Shown one piece after another: positions 55,136 through 64,000 of a stretch of 64,000 bases of DNA. A model generated the notes under the pieces. The model searched no databases, had not been told where the DNA came from, and was given only the letters and a program-made list of their open reading frames with translations. Source of the DNA: Crossaster papposus (taxonomy: Eukaryota > Echinodermata > Asteroidea > Velatida > Solasteridae); assembly GCA_037893245.1 (NCBI GenBank), contig JBAIAA010000544.1, positions 558,001 to 622,000 on the forward strand, given 5' to 3'. Numbering within the stretch: position 1 is the stretch's first letter; the number at the start of each line of letters is the position of its first letter. Position numbers and translations under genes: made by a program.

Positions 55136-55138
55136 CAA

Positions 55139-55255
55139 ATGAGCTAACTATACAAATGTACATTGCAAAGAACGCAATGTCACAAATAAGCTAACTACAT
55201 GTACATTGCAAAGAATGCAATATTGCACTTGAGCTATTACATTGCAAAGAACATG
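55139..55255. repeat. Tandem repeat, three diverged ~45-bp units
   Basis: GAGCTAACTA..TACATTGCAAAGAA..GCAAT repeated at 55141, 55188 and 55231. Confidence 0.8.
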
Positions 55256-55259
55256 TTTA

Positions 55260-57355
55260 GTCAACTGAATGCTAACAAGAATTGAGCAATTTGACAGAAG
55301 TTGAAGGATCAATTTCTCAATCGGCCTCAAGACAGAGTGGCAAAGGTAAGACAAGGTTGAAAGTATGACTAAAAGTGTCCAAAATAAAATTAGTTCTTTC
55401 TTTGATCCTACCCACACTGACCTTTCCCTTTAACCCTTCAGCCTAATCCTCCTTTTGTTGTTCCCACAGAACTCTGTACATGACATTTCTTTTGTGTTTC
55501 TCCTGCCAGGTATGATGTGCATCATGCTGCATGTTGCCCTATATATGTTTGTTTCGTGTACACAGCCATTATGTCTCTGAAGAAGATCTTGTTAAAGATT
55601 GAAATATTAAAATAGTAGAAAACTAACAGTAGCAGAAGCTTTGTCAAGATTTGGGAGTATGTACAGTGAAAAGACAGACTTCTGGAGCAGTCCCACAAGA
55701 CAACCTGAGGGTCAACGAGTGAACACTTTTCTCAAAGAGCACCAGATGAAAATTAAAATAGCCAGTGAAAGAAGTGTACCAAGATTAATTTGTAAAAAAA
55801 ACCACATTTTAGAGAGCTGCATGATATTAGAAAGGGAGTAACAAACAACAAAGACTTTACCCTACCCTATAGTTAAAGCTATAAATCTGGGATTGGGAAA
55901 TATTTTCTATTGTATACGCAAAGCCCGAAATGACATAATGGATTACAAAGCGCACAGTTTTAAGCCGAGGGCTTTCTTGGTATACATGCGAGTAGTCTTG
56001 GCCAGCAGTACGTGGTAGTATTGTTTCATTACCTCCACCGAGGAGGTTGTTTGAAAGAATCAAAACACTATTAAAACATCTCCATCCACTTTGTTCATAT
56101 CAAATGTCCAAAAGGGGGTAAAACTAACACCCCGGCACAACTTCTCAAACTAGAAGATTTCTTAGCCAATAAGAAGAGCATTGTGAAAATTAGGGGCGAG
56201 GGTTTCAACACGTCTGACCGGTGACAATGTGGTCGGTCAAGCTCTTCAAGAAAAAAATGGCAACGAATTGAAATATATTTTAAAAGGTAGAAGGCCATAT
56301 ATAGTTCCCTTAGTATCTGATTTGCATAGGAAACTTAAGAGATGCTTCAAATTACCAACTAAGCAAGGCAGATGTACATGTACCCCACCAAGTCCAAGTA
56401 TATGATGGAGGCCTTCCACATCTGTACCTTAATATGTATGGCCCTTAATATAGCATGACAAGTCTTCTTTAGAAAATGTGTTACAAATATAACATTTAGG
56501 TGATGTTTATCGTTTGTGACTGATGTTCAGCAGGTTTTTGCTTAGCATTAAAAGCACATGGAGTTTTGGCTGGTAACCTGTTTTTACTGAGCAAAACTAT
56601 TTTTGTGCTAAGCAAATTGTTGTGGCACTTACACGTTTTATAAAATTGGTCCCTGGTCTACGAGGAAAAAAATCTATTGTAAACTCCATTTAGTCCCAGA
56701 AAAAAAAATCACGCTTCGATTAAACAAATGTACTTATTTATATGTTGTTGAGCTAAAGCTCCGGATCAAAATTAGTCATGATTTCCCCCCCCCCCCCCCC
56801 CCCCACTAACAAATTGTCCTAATTCATGCATTTTAACACAAACAATAAGTACACTGTACAAACAAAATCGGCAAACGTATCTCTTTAACCACCGCCTATC
56901 CACTTCCTGGACCTTAATACGTCAACATTTTTAAACCATCTTCTCCCATTTGCGTTTACCGCGCCTAAAACCCGTTTTTTAACCAGTTTCCTATTAAATT
57001 ATAATGCATGCACGCATGCGAGAAAAAAAACACTCGAGTGTTGATGAGGATGAAATTTGCAAGTGCCCCTAAGAAGTTGAATTAGACAAGTTAGAAGGGA
57101 GTAATTAATGTAATCAGTATGGTGGTAAAGAGGTATAAAGGTTCACTCAAAGAAACACAGCTGATTCTTGAAAGGACTAGAGGGCAGCATGCTGCTAAAA
57201 ACGTAATCTAGAAAAACGAGCGATGCAGCTTAGGCTCGTACTCGTAAACTTGGACACACTCTTTGAAAAATCATTGCAAGTAATTTCAGAGCTACATGTA
57301 AAAGGGAGTGGTTCCAAACACGTAGAGACGAGGCTAATCATTCTGATCTGTACCT
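55260..57355. other. Noncoding DNA with a C run
   Basis: A poly-C run near 56786-56804. An ORF at 55641-55841 is weakly protein-like (NTFLKEHQMKIKIASERSVP) but has no splice signals or known domain. Confidence 0.45.
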
Positions 57356-57358
57356 AAC

Positions 57359-57691
57359 GAAAGTCTACTTGATTTGATTGCCAGCCGAAATGACTCGCTT
57401 AATAACTTTCAACGCCAAATTCTTGCCCAGAATATAGAGCTAGCGACATTCAAGCACACAGTTAATCAAATTGAGAAACAAAAGGAAGAACTCCTCATAA
57501 TTATAGAGCAGAATTGGGAGCAGTGTTTGAGGTCTGGGAAGGAGAAGGCCATGCTGGCTCAGCGGGTTGAGCATCTACCAAAACAAACTCGCCAGTTAGT
57601 AGCAGAGAACCAAACCCTCTGTGTAAAGCGGTCGATCCAGCTGGAGCAACGACCAACTTTTGGTGGCGTTATTTTAAATGCATTCTACTGA
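57359..57691 (+). CDS. Possible coiled-coil exon
   Basis: An open frame without an ATG start, from about NESLLDLIASRNDSLNNFQR, through QIEKQKEELLIIIEQNWEQC and LAQRVEHLPKQTRQLVAENQ, to a stop at 57689-57691. Leu/Glu/Gln heptad pattern predicts coiled coil. A possible acceptor (AACGAAAG, 57361) is weak. It could be the last exon of a host gene or a transposon relic; no family recognised. Confidence 0.35.
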   Translation, partial: ESLLDLIASRNDSLNNFQRQILAQNIELATFKHTVNQIEKQKEELLIIIEQNWEQCLRSGKEKAMLAQRVEHLPKQTRQLVAENQTLCVKRSIQLEQRPTFGGVILNAFY

Positions 57692-58170
57692 GGCTCTTTG
57701 CTTTCGATCGACCCTGTATCCCGTATCCGCTGATGTTTGGGGTTTACTTTCGCGTGACGGGGTATTCTGTAATTGCTCCAATGTATGTATCCATTCGTAA
57801 GATCCCAAAACTGTCTATTAATGATTATAATAAACACACAAGTGTGCCCGTACTATATACACATCACCATTGCTGAAATGGTGGAAAAGGCAATCACATA
57901 CCATGGCGATTGCTAAATTTGCTATTTTTACAGTTTCCTATTAAATTATAATGCATGCATGCACGCATAAAAGATCAAAATCAGACTTACCTGCCTCGAA
58001 GCAAGGACAAGTACACAGGGGTAGGGGGTTGAGAGAGTCATGGTACCAAACCTGAAGAGAGTCTTATGTTGAGAAGGCTACTCCATTACAACAGGAACTG
58101 GCCGGGTGATGGAACTTGTCATGCAGCAATATCAATCAGAACTGTAGAAATACAACAAGAAGAGACAAAA
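57692..58170. other. Noncoding DNA
   Basis: Shares TTTCCTATTAAATTATAATG with 56987; otherwise nothing seen. Confidence 0.5.
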
Positions 58171-58171
58171 T

Positions 58172-58361
58172 AAGACATGTTTTACCCAGATTCGAAACGG
58201 ATGACGCATAAACACGCCACGATCAAGGCCGGAAATGTCTGTCAGCAGCGAAGGCCAGGAATGCGTGGTTGTACTTTCCGGTACTATTGGCCTGAACCTG
58301 CATCGGAACAAATAATCTGGCGTCTGCTCGGTGATGTTAAAATAATCACGGCGCGAACTGG
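58172..58361. mobile_element. piggyBac-type MITE, copy 4, one end lost
   Basis: ACGGATGACGCATAAACACG, AAGGCCGGAAATGTCTGTCA and the end CGGCGCGAACTGG at 58361, followed by TTAA; the other terminus is absent. The 62-codon ORF here is not a gene. Confidence 0.82.
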
Positions 58362-58365
58362 TTAA

Positions 58366-59065
58366 AATATAAACTGATAAGGTTGCCGAAAACAGTAACA
58401 AAAACATAGGACAAACAGGTAAATTACGCAGAATTAGACCATCAACTAAATGAAAAAACCTTGCTAAAGGTTGGGCTTGTCCAAATTACTGCCTCCAAAA
58501 TAATTCCAAAATAAATATTGTGGAAATTTATTTAGTACATAACTACTGGTACACCAAGTTCAAAATTACATCCTAATTACATCCATGCACCGTGCAAACT
58601 ATATGTTGTTTCATGCATGTTTCAAACACAATTCCCAAAAGTTCATAAACATTATTATTTTTTTTTATTCCAAAAAATAGTCCTTTCCTTTTTAAACTCA
58701 CCATTTTGTTCTTCATAGCGAATTTTCCTTGATTCCAAACTGCACCATTAAGAATAAATTAAGACCGAACCGCCACCAGTTGCTCTCCAGTCTCCCCATA
58801 TTATAAAGTTAAAAGTGCTTCATCATGAAGATTGCAAAACTTATCCAGTGTTCTGAGACTGTTCCAACTGCATCCTAACCCTCTGGTGTAGCTTGTGTGG
58901 GTTTCTGCCTGAAGAATCCCACACCCAAAGCATTACTTTGTGCATGTACATGTACAACACTATGCTAATCTTCACAAAGCTCAACCCAACACAAGTCTTA
59001 TTAATGAGGGAACAGCCCAACAATGAGCTCATTAGAAGACAATGGCTATGCACCAGACATGGCTC
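58366..59065. other. Noncoding DNA
   Basis: No feature seen. ORFs at 58841-59174 run into the repeat that follows. Confidence 0.5.
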
Positions 59066-59069
59066 CTGT

Positions 59070-59285
59070 ACCCAGCAAGATATGGGACGCAAGGACGCCC
59101 CCACCCCCTTATCCCTTATACAATACACTCTCTGGACCATTGTTACCTACATTGGACATGTAACAACGCCCTAAAAACCTAAAAAGAATTTCTGAGAAAA
59201 CCACAACATTATGCAAGCACAATGACCACCACAAAGAGAAGGGGGTGTGGTCTCAGTCCCATATCTTGCTTTATACAATGTAAGT
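59070..59285 (+). repeat. Dispersed G/C-run repeat family, diverged copy
   Basis: CTTATCCCTTATACAATACA, ATTGTTACCTAC, CTAAAAAGAATTTCTGAGA and GAAGGGGGTGTGG correspond in order to 11571-11745. Confidence 0.65.
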
Positions 59286-59508
59286 AGGTACTAGGGATTC
59301 GCTCTGGTGTTTGGCAGGATTCGTGATGCTGCAGGATTCATGCTTGGTTGAATTTAAGTACATGTACATGTACACTGTAGCTGGAATTTGAATACATGTA
59401 CATGTACAACATGTATAGCTAGAACCACAAAGCAACTTCAGAAGGCAATGTATAGAAAAAAACAGCTGGGATCTCTGGCAAGAAGACAGAGTGTTGGAAA
59501 GTTCTGTC

Positions 59509-59587
59509 CACCAAGAGGTTATTTCAATAGATGGATCTATATAAATCCATCTTTTGAAATTGCAAAACTGAAAATAACCTCTTGGTG
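59509..59587. mobile_element. 79-bp mini inverted-repeat element
   Basis: CACCAAGAGGTTATTT and AAATAACCTCTTGGTG at the ends; an inner AGATGGAT/ATCCATCT stem; nearly one continuous hairpin. Confidence 0.8.
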
Positions 59588-59589
59588 AA

Positions 59590-60835
59590 GTAATTGAAGA
59601 TAGAGGCATTACAGAGATGGGATTTAAGGCAAGCTAATAAAATTGCAGGCAGACTCAATAGAAAAATAAGAAACGACCCCATTATAGGGCCGCGACCTCA
59701 TTATCTGTCCCTCAATTTAATCAGTTTTTGTTTGTTTAAAAAAGGCTCACTTCTTTGTTGACTCCCTTCTTCCCCTCCCTTCTTTCCTGAGAAAAAGGCT
59801 ACTTTGTTATCATATATTTTCTTGGTGGTAAGTCTTTACAAAAAATGTTTTAAAAATATAAATCTGGGAGTGGGAAATATTTGCAATTTTGTCAGAAAAT
59901 TCTTTGAAAATTCTTCCATGATATACTTTTTACACAACCAAAGAAGTATTATTCTTTCCTCAAGTTTTAGACGGTCATGGTGCAATGATACATGAATGCA
60001 ACCAACTCATTGAGAGAAGAATGGTCTGTCATACCATGGAGCTACCTCCATGGTCATACAGGATTATCTGGAGACGGGATCGAGTCTGTCAAGATGGTCA
60101 TAGAACTCCTTGAGATTTTCTTTTATTTAAAGCAACAAGATGCTCAAAATCTCTAGAAGCATACAAAATAACACGTTGATTTTATTACTAGGGGTCTGAA
60201 AAAGTATTCCTTTGCCATTTCTTTTTAAATATTTTTTTTGCAGAATATTTTACAGGTTATTTGGGAACTCCTAAATTCACTTGGAGCAAGGTTTATCATC
60301 TAAAATCTGCGGGAATATTTATGTAATTTTTTTAATATTTTTATGTTGTGCATTTCTTACCTTAGTCAGCAGTCAGCAATCCCGCCTATCACCATCAATC
60401 TGTTACACTGGTACATCATATTGGATCAGTGTCCAAGCCCGATTAGTAGACATCTAGGTTGGGTTCGGGCGGTCTGTATTTGACACAAGCAATTCGTAGT
60501 AGGTGTGTGTTCTTGTTCCGACTAGTGCAATGTTCATGAGTCGCATTTCCGCCGTTCAAGTAGTGTTCATGCGTTTTGCACGTACGTAAGACGGTCATAT
60601 CACTAAGCTCTTTGCCAATGAAAAGCTCTGCTTTGCAGACTCCACCCCAAGCGTCACTCCCGACTCGACTGTCCACGTCCTTAGAATTCCACAATGAGCC
60701 CCGTCTGCCATTGTTCGTTTTCTTTCACTCCGTTGATTTGCAAGGAAGGTCCTGAAGAGGACAATCCAACGCTATACTTCATCGAGTTTTTCACGGCTCG
60801 GAGGTTCATGTGAAGCGCGATATGTGGCGGAGAAC
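59590..60835. other. Noncoding DNA
   Basis: An 83-codon minus-strand ORF (60443-60694) in GC-richer DNA (GVCKAELFIGKELSDMTVLR) might be an exon, but no domain or splice signal supports it. Confidence 0.4.
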
Positions 60836-60839
60836 CCCC

Positions 60840-61020
60840 CCCCCCCCCCCCCCCCCCTCTTTTGTGTTGAATATTGTGTTTCCGGAATCTCAGGAATTCT
60901 TTTTAGGTTGCAAAGGGGGGGGGGGGGGGGGTTACATGTAGGTAGCAATAGTGTGGAGTGTGTATAGGGTATAGGGATAAGAGAGAGTTACCCCTCTGCC
61001 ACATTCGTGTGGGTATGCGG
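60840..61020 (-). repeat. Dispersed G/C-run repeat family, minus-strand copy
   Basis: The inverse of 11571-11745, with C run 60835-60857 and G run 60916-60931. Order and spacing of TTGTGTTGAATATTGTG, CCGGAATCTCAGGAATTC and TAGGGATAAGAG match. Confidence 0.82.
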
Positions 61021-61049
61021 AGGTTATCGGACTATTTACGGCGTTAATG

Positions 61050-61180
61050 CAGGCCCGTACGCAGCTGGGTGCGACGGGTGCGTACCCCCCCCCCCCCCCC
61101 CCCCCCCCCCTCAAAACAAAAGGTCCGAATTTTCCGGGGTAAATAATGGTATTTTAATGTACAAATAACGATACCATGTT
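61050..61180. repeat. hAT-like end fragment with C run
   Basis: GCAGGCCCGTACGCAG, GTGCGACGGGTGCGTACC, a long C run, then CCGGGGTAAATAATGGTATT, the same words as at 18985 and 20500. Confidence 0.75.
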
Positions 61181-61319
61181 TACAGTCGGCGGCTTCATGC
61201 GTGTTCTTGGTGAACACCAGTTGAGTTACTCCCTTTTATTTGAAAGTTTTACATTTCTAAAGACGAGTTGTATTTTCAGAAGACATCATCTTACGTACGC
61301 CAAGAGATTATTATTTACA

Positions 61320-61500
61320 TAGACGACGTATCATTTGAGAAGACTCCCAATCCTTTAAACATGCTTTTACTTTACATTTGCATATACGACGTATCATTTG
61401 AAAAGACTACCAATCTATTAGGCACGTCTTTTACTTTACATTTGTATACACGTATCATTAAAAAGACTGACAATCCTTTAGGTACTTATTTTAGTCAGGT
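61320..61500. repeat. ~62-bp tandem repeat, three units
   Basis: ACGTATCATTTGAGAAGACT, CAATCCTTTA and TTTTACTTTACATTTG recur in order. Confidence 0.85.
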
Positions 61501-61589
61501 AGCTTAATGTTATACTAAGGGATTACCGTTACCAGGCGGATAAAAGCACCATATTTCATGAATATCCCTTATGGTCTAGTAATTAATGT

Positions 61590-61975
61590 TAGCCTACGAG
61601 CCCCACAAAGTGTTTTTTTAACATATGCACAATTGCATACATTGTAAATACCTGTTGTGTAACATATTTGTTCATATATTGGGGCATATTTTTAAAGATT
61701 GTATTTGTTGAAAGGAATATTTTGGTGAATCTACTTACAAAAACATTTTTGAAAATGAGTGAAAAATTAAGCCGGAAAACATAGTAACGATACACAATGG
61801 CTAATTATTATATCCGAAAGTTGCGCGCAATTACCTTGTCTACATACATTGTATATCATCAAGTAATCTTGCCAAACTTCAGTCTTGATGAGCATTAAAA
61901 TCACCAAGTATTAAACCCTTATGAAAAATCATATGAACAATGATAACATTTTGATATTTAGCCCAGCAAACAAAA
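61590..61975. repeat. Partial copy of the 23.3-kb foldback family
   Basis: TATTTTGGTGAATCTACTTAC, CTTATGAAAAATCATATGAA, CAATGATAACATTTTGATAT and AGCCCAGCAAACAA match one arm of 23282-24373. Confidence 0.75.
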
Positions 61976-63300
61976 ACAGGCAAAAATGAGATGTCGGAAA
62001 ATTCTGCAGAATACTGACAAACGAGGTCATGTCATATGAACATGAAGGGAAATGGAGGCAAGATTGCCTTCTGTGAGAGTGTCCTCATCAGAGTCGTAAA
62101 TAATAGCACTTGCACCTGGGAAGTATTGTGCTGTTGACGAAAAAGAGCAATTGCAGAATACCCCGCCACGCAAAAGTAACTCCCTAAAAAAAGTCCTAAA
62201 TTAAGCGGATACGGCTGGATAGATTCAGAAGCAAAGAGCCGCAGAGAAGAGATTATCACGAGAGGGCGCGGTTTTTCCCAACAAACAGGGTCGTAAACAC
62301 TAGACTCGGTGCCAAGTCGGTAATAGTGGTCCACTCATTTCATTTTTCATTTTTCATTTATTATTTCTCAGGTGAACCAAAACATGACAAAATACAATGC
62401 ATAATTAACAAAATACAATACATAGAGTACAGGACGAGACTGGTAACATCCCTGAAGGATTGCACGAACCTAATCACTATCTGGTGGCTCTCCCGTAATG
62501 CTATCAGTTAACGACAGTTACAGTTAAACGTACAGTGATCATTTGTACAAGTTGTTGGTTATTTTTCTTTAAAACAATGATAATATCCTTAGAGTACGGA
62601 TAACAATTACGTGACTGGTATTTACCAAATACCACTTAGGGAAAACATATGAGGACGAAGTTAATTATGCCCGAAGTCGAATTATCCCAGGTTTTGAATA
62701 AAAGTGCCCAAGCTATGAAGAATGCTAGCAGAAACTTCTTGCGGAAGAGTGTCCCAGATGCGAGGGAATTAAACAAACAGAGACTAGCGGAAAAGCATTG
62801 ATACGTGCTGATTGGTAGAAAAAATTAACTAAGTTTGTGGTACAAACATTTTGCAGCAAACACAGTGATCATTTGTACAATTTGTACAAGTTGTTGGTTA
62901 TTTTTCCTTCAAAACAATGATAAAGTCCTTATACAATTACATGACTGGGCCAGATCTTAAATGTACTTACTGTATATATACGGGGGAGGTTGCGGTTGCC
63001 TCGTACCCAATTTGCAGAGTTCGAAGTTAAATTACCGACTTGGACAATTCGTTTTCAGTTTTGTACACAACCTATGACAATCGCTAGCGAATTCTATGCG
63101 AGCACTCTGATTGGTTTAGATTCCAGAGGGGATAAACATTTATGAGCACTGTATTCTACGCTGCTTCGCGTATTGTACTGGTACCCGGTACCACTGATCT
63201 CAAACTAGATAGGTCGAGCGTACGATAGGATAGCGAGCCGGCCGTGCGTGACGTGTGCCTTCGTCAAGTTCGTGCATGCGTACCGTAGACCGTCGAGAGT
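61976..63300. other. Noncoding DNA with a duplicated ~65-bp segment
   Basis: ACAGTGATCATTTGTACAAG...TTGTTGGTTATTTTTC...AAACAATGATAA occurs at 62533-62600 and 62862-62930. Otherwise nothing recognised. Confidence 0.55.
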
Positions 63301-63335
63301 GACACAATTGGCAGCAGCGATGGTGGGTAAAATTG
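63215..63335 (+). promoter_or_regulatory. Possible CpG-rich promoter / first exon ending in ATG-GTG-G|GTAAAA
   Basis: A local CpG-rich stretch followed by GCAGCAGCGATGGTGGGTAAAA, which could be a start codon just before a splice donor. No second exon is seen to 64000. Weak. Confidence 0.2.
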
Positions 63336-64000
63336 CATTACAATCCTTTGTAAATAATTAAATTTATTATATAAACTCGCAGACTGTACGATCAGTGATT
63401 TATCAGTGTAAAGAAATGTCAGGGCTACGGTTTTAAGTGAGATTTAGAAGAACATTGCTCTAGGCGAAAAAGTTACTTTCATTTTCAGCGAGATTTTTCT
63501 ATATATAATTGTGGTCCTATCTGTTTTTCCTCATGATTCTGGAAGTGTAGAGCCACCTATAGTACTAAATGCACGGTGTAGTCTAGGCCAAGGCTATCAT
63601 GGTGGAAGCATGGTTGAAGGATGTAGACACATATATTTCCAATACGTCAGAACAATTTCACCCATAAATCTTTCTTTAAAACGTAGTCCTGACATTCCTT
63701 ACAGTTAGTGCGCAAATAATATTTCACTCTCTAAAGAAATGACTATGCCAAATAAATTGAGAATTTTGTGTTTCTATAATACTTAATAGCGTCATGTTGC
63801 AACATTCTTTCCTTGGCATTTAATCTATACCTGTATATTTTCTTTCCTTGTACACTACAGCTAATTGGTTTACCCAAGTCCACTTCTTGCTACTAGGATT
63901 TCAGGCTGTACAGCTTTATAAATACGGCTGCACAAGTCACAGGACGAACTGCTCCCATTAATATGACAGAGGGATAACAGGCAGCGAATGTCAAAGCTTA
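63336..64000. other. Noncoding DNA to window end
   Basis: Nothing recognised. Confidence 0.5.

Noticed and set aside
60443-60694. Minus-strand exon of a host gene
   Set aside because: GC-richer and protein-like, but no acceptor, donor or recognisable domain; left as unproven.

Overview
This is animal nuclear DNA, not prokaryotic. It is AT-rich, almost gene-free and packed with eukaryotic mobile elements: a Helentron-type Helitron, Tc1/mariner, piggyBac- and hAT-like pieces, tRNA-headed SINEs, MITEs and Polinton/Maverick-like genes. It also has exon/intron signals (AG|...|GTAAGT). Frequent TACATGTA words and a SINE tail containing GCGCTATATAAATG suggest a marine invertebrate deuterostome such as an echinoderm, hemichordate or amphioxus. 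That placement is inference; no host gene fixes it.

Layout. 1-4.1 kb: the 3' three quarters of a Helentron protein (HUH Rep, PIF1 helicase, C-terminal AP-type endonuclease), cut by the window edge. 4.9-6.1 kb: a ~90-bp minisatellite interrupted by a 144-bp MITE. 6.4-8.2 kb: a dead Tc1-like element whose transposase is split by a SINE. 8.4-11.7 kb: TTAA MITEs and small tandem repeats. 12.0-17.2 kb: a 5-kb higher-order satellite of alternating 147- and 175-bp monomers, each carrying the palindrome TGACGTCA, with nine interspersed perfect or near-perfect hairpins whose stems show paired (compensatory) changes. 17.2-27.5 kb: noncoding DNA with orphan exon candidates, an hAT-like element, a 1.1-kb foldback and an exact 80-bp inverted repeat with a 5-nt loop.

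27.6-50 kb is the richest part: a mosaic of broken, repeatedly copied modules. They are a family B DNA polymerase with motifs A, B and C; a retroviral-type (Polinton-type) integrase; a PC4-like DNA-binding protein; and a spliced gene (called S here) with two tandem 57-bp microexons, each encoding one SUMO-interacting motif, followed by a proline-rich segment and a CxxC...HPSQ...HxC putative zinc domain. Several unrecognised modules recur with them. PolB, integrase and PC4-like genes together point to a Polinton/adintovirus-like element family, all copies broken here. Interleaved are exons of a beta-class (N6/N4) DNA amino-methyltransferase-like gene, a broken zinc-finger/tyrosine-recombinase-like gene and a piggyBac C-terminal zinc ribbon.

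50-64 kb is noncoding with SINEs, MITEs, a 4-kb pair of inverted repeats, poly-G/poly-C family repeats and one possible coiled-coil exon. Nothing in the window looks like a complete functional gene except possibly the Helentron ORF (5' end outside) and the methyltransferase-like exons.
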